Source: Verrucomicrobiota bacterium
GTDB taxonomy: Bacteria; Verrucomicrobiota; Verrucomicrobiia; Limisphaerales; UBA11358
Reading direction: 5' to 3'
NCBI GenBank assembly: GCA_021323835.1
Contig: JAJPKI010000174.1
Location: 1 to 13,978, forward strand
Length of the DNA stretch: 13,978 nucleotides
The notes below the pieces were generated by a model. It was not told the origin of the DNA. It did not search any database and saw nothing but the letters and a program-made list of their open reading frames with translations. Of this stretch, positions 7,351 to 13,203 are shown in pieces. The translations under genes and the position numbers were made by a program. Numbering within the stretch: position 1 is the first letter of the stretch; the number at the start of each line of letters is the position of its first letter.

Positions 7351-7378
7351 ATTTTACCCGAATTTTTTGCGAAAACAA
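7351..7378 (-). promoter_or_regulatory. Candidate promoter for mqnC, possibly giving a leaderless mRNA
   Basis: On the minus strand TAAAAT (7356-7351, 5 of 6 consensus positions) is preceded by TTGTTT (7378-7373, 3 of 6) with a 16-nt spacer. The -10-like box ends 6 nt before the GTG start, so transcription would begin at or next to the start codon. If real, mqnC and the following genes can be expressed apart from the secretion-type operon upstream. The region is AT-rich, so chance matches are possible. Confidence 0.4.
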
Positions 7379-7389
7379 GAAGTCGAAAT

Positions 7390-7692
7390 TCAATTTCCGC
7401 CGCCATTCCAAAAATCATCGCCGTCAATTTGTGACTTTATAATCCGCCAAACAATCAGCATGGCAATTAATCCCCAAAAAATTAAACCGACGATTGCCGC
7501 AATGATGCCGACAATCCAATAGGGCCGCGCCGCATTCCAAAATTGCCGCTGGCCTGCTTCTACCTGGCCGGAAAGCGCCAGGGCGGCAACGGCAAAAGGA
7601 ATTCCAATGACGGGCAGAAGACCCAGCAATCCAAATACAAAACACCGGAGCGAAGTGTTTAACATTTTAATTTTTACAACAGCAGCGTTCAT
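7390..7692 (-). CDS. Small integral membrane protein at the end of the pseudopilus operon
   Basis: The product has 100 aa with two clear hydrophobic stretches: about 18-40 (VFGLLGLLPVIGIPFAVAAL) and 58-83 (YWIVGIIAAIVGLIFWGLIA). They are separated by a polar loop containing GQVEAGQRQFWNAARP. The tail is glycine- and acid-rich. The layout resembles short DUF4190-like membrane proteins, but I would not assign the family firmly. It has no prepilin leader, so it is not a fourth pseudopilin. Its ATG (7692) overlaps the TGA of the 75-aa prepilin-like gene in an ATGA, which implies translational coupling and a link to that system. It could be an inner-membrane accessory subunit. The 45-nt gap after it and the candidate mqnC promoter suggest that the operon's functional unit ends here. 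Confidence 0.65.
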   Translation of the reverse strand: MNAAVVKIKMLNTSLRCFVFGLLGLLPVIGIPFAVAALALSGQVEAGQRQFWNAARPYWIVGIIAAIVGLIFWGLIAMLIVWRIIKSQIDGDDFWNGGGN

Positions 7693-7916
7693 TTTGCGGA
7701 TAGGGTTGTTGTATGGACTGCGTTCGTTTGCGCTGCGTTCATCCGTTGGATTTGTTTTTGTTCAATCAATTTTTCCGTTGCGTGCAAATGCACGAGCGTC
7801 CGCACGTTGGCCGCGACGAGAATCATCATGATGCCGAGCAATGCCATAAAAATCATTGTGGCCACCACGCCGTCTTTCCGGCGCCGTCCGCTGAAATGAT
7901 TGAATTGAACTTTCAT
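7689..7916 (-). CDS. Very short prepilin-like protein (GspK/PilX-type N-terminus)
   Basis: The product is only 75 aa. The N-terminus has a basic leader, GRRRKDG, ending in glycine 16, followed by the hydrophobic helix VVATMIFMALLGIMMILVAA. This is the layout of a type IV prepilin cleaved after Gly16. Mature position 5 is methionine rather than glutamate. GspK and PilX-like minor subunits may also lack Glu5, so a tip-subunit role is plausible. Only about 40 residues follow the helix (HLHATEKLIEQKQIQRMN and onward), too few for the globular domain of GspK (around 300 aa), so it is either a stub or a specialised mini-subunit. ATGA overlaps link it to the genes on both sides. The frame is clean, with no sign of decay. 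Confidence 0.7.
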   Translation of the reverse strand: MKVQFNHFSGRRRKDGVVATMIFMALLGIMMILVAANVRTLVHLHATEKLIEQKQIQRMNAAQTNAVHTTTLSAK

Positions 7917-8413
7917 AATTGACGGGGCGCAACGGCTTCAAAACTGAAAATGAGCGGCACTTTGGCGCGCGCGCGATGCGGCGTCAATTCCAACTCCCAA
8001 TGCCACGCGCCGATTTGATTTCGATTTTCCATTTCCATTTGCGACGTTTTGACGTGCGACAAAACCGGCATCCATGAATTCGAGCCGGCATTTTTTCGGC
8101 AAATCGAATTATCCGAAAAGCGATAATCAATTTCCGATTTGCCGCGCGGAATTTTCAGCACGAGGCCGTCGGAATCATTTTCAATTTGAATTTTTCCCGT
8201 CGCGTCGCGCACGTCCGCGCGCCACGCTTCGCCCGCGCGCAAGGCGTTGCCGATGTCGTCCGTGGTGCGCTGCAACGCCATCGAATTGTCCCAAAGCAGG
8301 TAAAACGAACTGAATCCGACGCCCAATAAAACCACAAAGACAGCCAGATAGACCATGCATTCAATCAGCATGATTCCATGACGCGATTTTGAATTGGGAA
8401 AATTCAGTTTCAT
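7913..8413 (-). CDS. Prepilin-type minor pseudopilin, GspJ/PilW-like
   Basis: The product has 166 aa. The leader MKLNFPNSKSRHG ends in Gly13, and the mature protein would start IMLIECMVYLAVFVVLLGVG. It has the canonical glutamate at mature position 5 (E18) and a single hydrophobic helix to about residue 40. The C-terminal part is a small, mostly beta-like globular region (DGLVLKIPRGKSEIDYRFSD; HWELELTPH). Length and position after a GspI-like subunit fit a GspJ/PilW minor pseudopilin, though without profile support the subclass is tentative. A prepilin peptidase encoded elsewhere would be needed for processing. The gene starts in an ATGA overlap with the previous gene and ends in another with the next. 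Confidence 0.8.
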   Translation of the reverse strand: MKLNFPNSKSRHGIMLIECMVYLAVFVVLLGVGFSSFYLLWDNSMALQRTTDDIGNALRAGEAWRADVRDATGKIQIENDSDGLVLKIPRGKSEIDYRFSDNSICRKNAGSNSWMPVLSHVKTSQMEMENRNQIGAWHWELELTPHRARAKVPLIFSFEAVAPRQL

Positions 8414-8790
8414 TGGACATTAATTTCGCGAACAACGGAGCCGATGCCGACGGGTTTGTCGGATTTCCATTCGAGCCGCAAATGATTGCCAGATTTGGTC
8501 AGTTCAAATTTTCCCGGCGGTAAATTCGCGGCGGCTTTGGCGTGGACGGAATAATTTTGCGCGCCTTCCGAAAAATGTTTCCAATCGCCCGCCGCAAGAA
8601 TTTCCATTTCACCGTCTACGATTTCCATGGCGACGGCGCGTTGATAGCCCGCGCGCTGCAATTTCGTTTCATGCACAAAGGCGAATGCCAGCGGCATGAT
8701 GGCAAAAGTCAAAATTCCCAATGCCACAACCAAATCAGCCATCAAAAATCCGCGCCGTCTCGAATTAAAATTTATTCTTTTTGTTTTCAC
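8410..8790 (-). CDS. Prepilin-type minor pseudopilin, GspI/PilV-like
   Basis: The product has 126 aa. The leader MKTKRINFNSRRRG ends in Gly14 and is followed by FLMADLVVALGILTFAIMPL, a typical pilin helix. Mature position 5 is aspartate (D19) instead of glutamate, a conservative but unusual change. The segment after the helix (TKLQRAGYQRAVAMEIVDGE) resembles the GspI/PilV region where residues after the helix end in an A..IADGEMEIL-type stretch. The rest is a short beta-type domain. The start is GTG 8790, overlapping the TGA of the second gspF-like gene as GTGA. The end overlaps the next pilin gene as ATGA, so synthesis is probably coupled along the row. Confidence 0.8.
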   Translation of the reverse strand: MKTKRINFNSRRRGFLMADLVVALGILTFAIMPLAFAFVHETKLQRAGYQRAVAMEIVDGEMEILAAGDWKHFSEGAQNYSVHAKAAANLPPGKFELTKSGNHLRLEWKSDKPVGIGSVVREINVQ

Positions 8791-10022
8791 ATGTTTGCAA
8801 GCGTTGCATTCAACAAGGCGACCAGAATACCGAACATTGCCATGGCGATGAGTGCGACGAGCGCGCCGTTCAAAATTACCAGCCCGCTCGTGACGGTGTG
8901 TGCGGTGGCTTCTTCCTGTTGAAACGCTTTGGCATCCAGCGCTTCATGCCAGCCGCGCAAGGCACTCAGAAATCCTCCGCGCGCATGAATGGCGTTGGTC
9001 AATCGCCAATGAAATTCTCCGCTGTCGTCAAAGACACGAACGGCCTCATCCAATTTCACGCCGCGTTGCAATTCGAGGATGACGCGTTGTGCGCGGTGGC
9101 GGCAAATTTCGTTGGCCGTCGAATCGCCCGCAAGAAAAACGGCTTCAACTTCCGCCGCACCGCCGTCAAGCAGGACGGCAAGCATGGCGGAAAAAGTGCG
9201 TTTCAATCTTTTTTGTTTCCACGGCAATCGCCAGGCAATCCAGTCAACAATTGGAAACCCATGAAATTGAAAGAAACGGGAGAGTCGCGGGCCGCCGACA
9301 TAAGCAATGGTTGCCGCCAACAACATCAAATACAAAAGGATTTGAATATCAATCAGGCCAAAGGAATCTGTCAGGGCAAAGACGAAACGCGTGAGCGGCC
9401 ATAGCGAGATACCCATGCCAGCCGCCACGTCCTTGAACCGGGGTATAATAAAAATGCTGATGAGGGTGACGATGCCCGCGGATGCGGGAGAAAAAAACAG
9501 CACGATTAAAAGCATATAATGAAATGCGCTGCGCACACCGGCGGGACGTTCGCGCAAAATTTCACGGCAAGCGGGCAAAACCTTTTTCAAGTCGCCTGAT
9601 TTTTCTCCCGCTTGAAGTATCGCGGAAATTTGCGGCGGCAAAAAGCGCGGCGTTTCTTTTAGCGCTTCTCCCAAACGCAAACCATTTTCGACGTGGGCGG
9701 CGAGCAAATGAAATCTTACGCCGACAGTGCGGTCGCGACTTTGTGCGACGGAAAGAATCATTTCTTCAACCGGTTGCCCGCGTTTGAGCGCATCTTCCAC
9801 CAAATCCAAAAACAATCGCGCGCGTTCGGTTCGCCGCATTGGCAAGCTGAAAAGAAAGTGAACCAGGCAAAGTGAACCAAAAATTCCAGTTAACCAGATG
9901 GTTAGAAGTAGAGCTATCAGTCCCAGCCGCAGTAAAGTATCTACCAGTGAACAACAAAAATCCGAATAGCTGAAATCAGAAATTCCCGCCAGCATTGGTA
10001 AAAATGTAATTGTTGCGTTCAT
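8787..10022 (-). CDS. Second GspF/PilC-like inner-membrane platform protein, divergent
   Basis: The 411-aa product contains two T2SSF-type repeats (about 67-190 and 275-400), each a helical bundle followed by membrane segments. Recognisable bits are FLDLVEDALKRGQPVEEMIL, NGLRLGEALKETPRFLPP, LQAGEKSGDLKKVL (136-149) and a matching second-repeat region, SAMLAVLLDGGAAEVEAVFL. The AGEKSGDL segment is diagnostic of GspF/PilC. An extra hydrophobic segment (about 30-60) precedes the first repeat and is not usual for the family. Hydrophobic spans are near 30-60, 168-195, 225-243 and 377-405. It follows the first gspF by 7 nt, with a weak purine stretch AAAGAG just before its ATG. The two copies are clearly different in sequence, so they could form a heteromeric platform. 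This is not a recent duplication. Confidence 0.85.
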   Translation of the reverse strand: MNATITFLPMLAGISDFSYSDFCCSLVDTLLRLGLIALLLTIWLTGIFGSLCLVHFLFSLPMRRTERARLFLDLVEDALKRGQPVEEMILSVAQSRDRTVGVRFHLLAAHVENGLRLGEALKETPRFLPPQISAILQAGEKSGDLKKVLPACREILRERPAGVRSAFHYMLLIVLFFSPASAGIVTLISIFIIPRFKDVAAGMGISLWPLTRFVFALTDSFGLIDIQILLYLMLLAATIAYVGGPRLSRFFQFHGFPIVDWIAWRLPWKQKRLKRTFSAMLAVLLDGGAAEVEAVFLAGDSTANEICRHRAQRVILELQRGVKLDEAVRVFDDSGEFHWRLTNAIHARGGFLSALRGWHEALDAKAFQQEEATAHTVTSGLVILNGALVALIAMAMFGILVALLNATLANM

Positions 10023-10029
10023 TGCTCTT

Positions 10030-11052
10030 TCAATCGCCCCAAAAACCTCCGCCGCCGCTTAACGCGGTGATAAACATCGTCAAGACCCGGAAGACGGGTT
10101 GAAGTTCGGAAATGATAAGTGCCGCCACCAAAAGAATTGCGCAAGGCAACGCTGAATAAAGAAATAATTCCGTTCGATACAAGGCGCGCGCAGAATACAA
10201 TTCAGCCGTTCGTTTGAATCCGCTTGTCAAATCTTCGCCGGCCTGTGCAATTGTCCAAACAAACAGCGGCGGGAAAACCATGCCCGAAGACGCGACATTA
10301 GAAACGGCGATTTCAGAAAATTTTCCATGGCCGCCCGCCAATCGTTGGCGCCATTGGGCCATTTCTTTTTGCGCGCGCGTGCCCGATTCCAATTGTTCGG
10401 CCAGTTGAAGCGCATCATTCAGAGGCACGCCATTTTTTAACAACAACCAAATCACAGATGCGACTTCGGCCAGGCTGGCTTCTTTGAATGCTGGCAATCG
10501 CCAGCGAAGCAGACGTCGCGCCGGTAGAATAATCAAAGCTGTAATCGCCAGAACCAATGCAATTCCAAAAACAATCGGCGGCGTCCATAAATTGACAGCA
10601 ACAGGCGTCGTAAAAGTTCTGCCATAAAAATTCGTCAGTTCGTTGAAATTGTTCAAAATAAAATGGCCGAGGATGTAAGATAAAAAGCATGACAAAACCA
10701 AAGCCACAAACAAAACGATGACCGGATAAACCATCAATCCTTTCATTCGTGCCCACAAATTGCTGCGCCGGTGAAAATAATCCGCGAGCATAGTCAGCGC
10801 GCCGGGCAAATCGCCGCCTTTGACGCCGGCAATAATCATGCGCTTGTAAAGTTCTGGCAATTGGCGGGGCGCAATCGCGTCGGACAACGGAATTCCTTTG
10901 GCCAAATCCGTTTCGAGCGATTGTAATTCGTTGCGCAATTTTCCACGGCGCATTTCTTTGCACAACCGGCGCAACGCGCCTTCAAGCGGAATGCCGTCGC
11001 GCAACATCGTGGCGAGTTGTTGATTGAAAAAGGCAAATTCGTCGTATTTCAT
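10030..11052 (-). CDS. gspF: GspF/PilC-like inner-membrane platform protein
   Basis: The product has 340 aa with two T2SSF domains. The first (about 3-126) opens FAFFNQQLATMLRDGIPLEGAL and continues with LAKGIPLSDAI and AGVKGGDLPGALTMLADY. The second (about 190-315) has VIWLLLKNGVPLNDALQLAE and IAQAGEDLTSGFKRTAELY. Hydrophobic spans are near 105-132, 155-177 and 297-317. These are the standard features of the platform that couples the GspE motor to pseudopilus assembly in type II secretion or type IV pilus systems. It is shorter than typical GspF (about 400 aa) because it starts almost directly at the first repeat. Its ATG overlaps the gspE-like stop as ATGA. The C-terminus ends in a glycine-rich SGGGGFWGD. 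Confidence 0.92.
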   Translation of the reverse strand: MKYDEFAFFNQQLATMLRDGIPLEGALRRLCKEMRRGKLRNELQSLETDLAKGIPLSDAIAPRQLPELYKRMIIAGVKGGDLPGALTMLADYFHRRSNLWARMKGLMVYPVIVLFVALVLSCFLSYILGHFILNNFNELTNFYGRTFTTPVAVNLWTPPIVFGIALVLAITALIILPARRLLRWRLPAFKEASLAEVASVIWLLLKNGVPLNDALQLAEQLESGTRAQKEMAQWRQRLAGGHGKFSEIAVSNVASSGMVFPPLFVWTIAQAGEDLTSGFKRTAELYSARALYRTELFLYSALPCAILLVAALIISELQPVFRVLTMFITALSGGGGFWGD

Positions 11053-12146
11053 AAGCCAAAAATCCGTTTGAACTCTTTTTCATCCGTCACGCCGGCATTC
11101 ACGAGCGCGCGCGCGGAACTTTCCAAAGTCTGGTTTGGCGCGAGCGCCGACAATTCTCGTTTGTGAATTAGCTCACGCATTTTTTCGTCCACGCGCAGCC
11201 ATTCCACGAGCGGAACCCGGCCGCAATAACCGGTGCGCAAACATTTCTCGCAGCCTTCGCCATCGCAAGCGGCGCAAACTTTTCGGATGAGTCGCTGGTT
11301 CAAAACCAATTCCACCGCGCTGGCAACGGCGGAAAAATCCGAACACATCGCCAGCAATCGTTCAAAAACTCCTTTGCATGAACCCGCGTGCAAAGTCGAA
11401 ATGACCAAATGGCCGGTGAGTCCGGCGCGAACGGCAAGTTGCGCCGTCGCGTCGTCGCGAATCTCGCCAATAATCAAAACTTGCGGGTCCTGTCGGAGCA
11501 AATGCCGCGCGGCTTTGGCAAAATCCAAACCGATGGCTTCATTGATTTCTGTTTGCATCGTGCCGGAAACAATTTGCTCAACCGGGTCTTCGACGGTGAT
11601 GATATGTCGTCCGCCGGTTTCGGCGAGTTGCCGCAAACACGCGTAAATCGTGGTTGTCTTGCCGCTGCCGGCTGGACCAGTGAGCAACATCAAGCCAGTC
11701 GTTTGGCGAAGAAATTTTTCCAATTCGGTTCGCGCATTTTGCGGAAATTCAATTTCTTCGAGTGCTTTGACCGAAGTGGAATTGAACAGACGCAAAACAA
11801 TTTTCTCGCCGGTGACAGTCGGATAAGTCGCCACGCGAACGTCATTTTGGCTTTTCAATTCGTCGCGTGAAATGCGGCCGTCCTGCGGCAGCGATTCCTG
11901 ATATGTTTTGAGCCGCGCGAGAAATTTGATTCTTCCAAAAACGCGTTCGGCGATTTCATCGGACAATTCCGTCGCAGGCGTGACGACGCCGTCGAGCCGG
12001 AACGCGACTTCGGCGGATTTGCCGCGCATTTGCAAATGGATGTCGCTCGCGCCGGCGCGCTCGGCTTGATGGACGAGTTGCTCCAGAATTTTCGGCGCGG
12101 ACAATTCTGATTTTTCGACAGATAATTTGACGGCTTCTGAATTCAT
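11049..12146 (-). CDS. gspE: GspE/PilB-like secretion ATPase, short form
   Basis: The product is a 365-aa hexameric motor ATPase that powers pseudopilus assembly from the cytoplasm. It has the N2-like region (AGASDIHLQMRG, LPQDGRI), Walker A GPAGSGKT (157-164), Asp box HIITVEDPVE (181-190), Walker B VLIIGEIRD (223-231) and His box HLVISTLHAG (246-255). A tetracysteine zinc loop, CAACDGEGCEKC (C291, C294, C299, C302), is typical of GspE/PilB assembly ATPases and argues against a PilT retraction ATPase. At 365 aa it lacks the N1 domain that normally docks with GspL in type II systems (GspE is usually about 500-570 aa). It follows the membrane protein gene by 15 nt and overlaps the gspF ATG by 4 nt. 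Confidence 0.93.
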   Translation of the reverse strand: MNSEAVKLSVEKSELSAPKILEQLVHQAERAGASDIHLQMRGKSAEVAFRLDGVVTPATELSDEIAERVFGRIKFLARLKTYQESLPQDGRISRDELKSQNDVRVATYPTVTGEKIVLRLFNSTSVKALEEIEFPQNARTELEKFLRQTTGLMLLTGPAGSGKTTTIYACLRQLAETGGRHIITVEDPVEQIVSGTMQTEINEAIGLDFAKAARHLLRQDPQVLIIGEIRDDATAQLAVRAGLTGHLVISTLHAGSCKGVFERLLAMCSDFSAVASAVELVLNQRLIRKVCAACDGEGCEKCLRTGYCGRVPLVEWLRVDEKMRELIHKRELSALAPNQTLESSARALVNAGVTDEKEFKRIFGL

Positions 12147-12161
12147 AATTGTTCTGAAAAT

Positions 12162-12488
12162 TTATTGCTGCTCGGCAATTAAATAATGCAAACCGTGCTC
12201 ATCTGCCATGAACACGCGCAAATGTTGCGGCAATTCGGCCATTTCGCGGCGAATTGTTCGCTCATTTTTCAAAGCGAAATGAATTGGCGCGAGCGTCATG
12301 ACTAAAAACAAACAGCCGAAAGCGAGTCCGCCCGCCCAAGCCAATCGCGGCCAGAAAATTTGTCGCGGTCTAAATTCTGTGCGTCGCAAATTCATGCGCA
12401 CTTGCGACGGAAAATTTTCCCAATAATCCGCCGAACGTTCCGGCACGCGGACGCTTTTCAATTTCGATTTCAGTTCAAAATCGTTCAT
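12162..12488 (-). CDS. Single-pass membrane protein, probable anti-sigma factor partner
   Basis: I place the start at ATG 12488 (108 aa, MNDFELKSKLKSVRVPERSA), which overlaps the sigma factor TGA as ATGA. The longer frame from 12554 would overlap the sigma gene by 70 nt. The product has a cytoplasmic-type N-terminal segment of about 46 residues (VPERSADYWENFPSQVRMNL), one hydrophobic span (about 47-68, LAWAGGLAFGCLFLVMTLAP), and a 40-residue outer part ending DEHGLHYLIAEQQ. No zinc-binding HxxxCxxC motif of the ZAS class is present. Coupling to an ECF sigma gene and this topology make an anti-sigma role likely. The sequence itself is not recognisable as a known anti-sigma family, so the assignment rests on context. 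Confidence 0.65.
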   Translation of the reverse strand: MNDFELKSKLKSVRVPERSADYWENFPSQVRMNLRRTEFRPRQIFWPRLAWAGGLAFGCLFLVMTLAPIHFALKNERTIRREMAELPQHLRVFMADEHGLHYLIAEQQ

Positions 12489-13009
12489 CGCAACAATTGT
12501 TTCAGTTTTCGCTTGGCGGCAAACACGCGCCAGGAAATGGTTGTTTCCGAACACTTCAAAACTTTTGCGGCTTCGGCGTGATTCAAGCCGTCGTAAATTG
12601 TCAGCACAATTGCCGCACGCTGTTTTGCCGGCAATTTCATCAGCGCGACTTGCGCGCGTTGCGCCAGTTTATTTTCGGAAATTTCGCCGTTCGATTGCGC
12701 GCGCATTTCTTCCGCGCATTTTTCATGCGCTTGAAATCGTCGCGCTTGATTTCGCCGCCAATTCAAGCACGCATGGACGGCGATGCTGTAAAGCCACGTG
12801 GAAAATTTCGCGCCGCCGTTGAATTTGCCGAGTTGTTCGAACGCGCGGATGAAAGTTTCCTGCGCCAAATCTTCGGCATCCGCCGTCGAGCCGGTCATCC
12901 GAAATGTGAGCGCATGAATCATTTGTTGATGATTGCGCACGAGCGATTCAAACGCCGTCACATCGCCATTTCGACTTCGCAAAACCAAATCGTGGTCGGC
13001 GTCGGTCAT
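12485..13009 (-). CDS. ECF-family RNA polymerase sigma factor
   Basis: The product is a 174-aa two-domain sigma factor that directs RNA polymerase to an alternative promoter set. Region 2 (about 17-86) includes AFESLVRNHQQMIHALTFRM, GSTADAEDLAQETFIRAFEQ and KFSTWLYSIAVHACLNW. Region 4 (about 121-173) includes VALMKLPAKQRAAIVLTIYDG, the helix-turn-helix GLNHAEAAKVLKCSETTISW and RVFAAKRKLKQLL. I chose ATG 13009 (MTDADHDLVLRSRNGDVTAF), which matches the family N-terminus; the frame continues to 13156 but with non-family sequence. It is the first gene of the run that continues through the putative anti-sigma and the gspE/F/pilin-like genes, so it may regulate that operon. No clear ECF-type autoregulatory promoter (GGAAC-type -35) was found upstream. 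Confidence 0.93.
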   Translation of the reverse strand: MTDADHDLVLRSRNGDVTAFESLVRNHQQMIHALTFRMTGSTADAEDLAQETFIRAFEQLGKFNGGAKFSTWLYSIAVHACLNWRRNQARRFQAHEKCAEEMRAQSNGEISENKLAQRAQVALMKLPAKQRAAIVLTIYDGLNHAEAAKVLKCSETTISWRVFAAKRKLKQLLR

Positions 13010-13019
13010 GCATCGTGCT

Positions 13020-13048
13020 TCTGTAGACTGTGAACCCGTTGCCGCCAA
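13020..13048 (-). promoter_or_regulatory. Weak candidate promoter for the sigma factor operon
   Basis: On the minus strand TTGGCG (13048-13043, 4 of 6) and TACAGA (13025-13020, 3 of 6) are separated by 17 nt and end 10 nt before the sigma factor ATG. The match is poor and the spacing is the main support. It lies in the 194-nt divergent intergenic region (13010-13203), where I see nothing else beyond the DUF72 promoter candidate. Confidence 0.2.
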
Positions 13049-13169
13049 AATCCTTTGAATTATTTTTTCGCCGCTTGTGGAAATGGAATTTCCCGAGCCG
13101 TTTCCGGCAGAAGTTGGCAATGACCAGGTCGTCATGCGTAAGGGTTGTTGTCGCAATCTAACGCGCCAT

Positions 13170-13198
13170 TTGCCGAAAACAACTGCAAAAGCTATATT
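13170..13198 (+). promoter_or_regulatory. Candidate promoter for the DUF72 gene, possibly leaderless
   Basis: TTGCCG (13170-13175, 4 of 6) and TATATT (13193-13198, 5 of 6) are separated by exactly 17 nt. The -10 box ends 5 nt before the ATG at 13204, so the expected transcription start falls on or beside the start codon. No Shine-Dalgarno sequence is present. This is the best-scoring promoter in the window by eye. Confidence 0.5.
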
Positions 13199-13203
13199 CC
13201 CGC

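Noticed and set aside
7390..7692. Fourth pseudopilin
   Set aside because: There is no basic leader ending in Gly before a single hydrophobic helix. It has two membrane spans.
12489..12554. 22-residue N-terminal extension of the anti-sigma candidate
   Set aside because: It lies within the sigma gene, and the ATGA overlap at 12485-12488 is the pattern used throughout this operon.
13010..13156. 49-residue N-terminal extension of the sigma factor
   Set aside because: The extension has no sigma-factor sequence, and ATG 13009 gives the normal ECF start.
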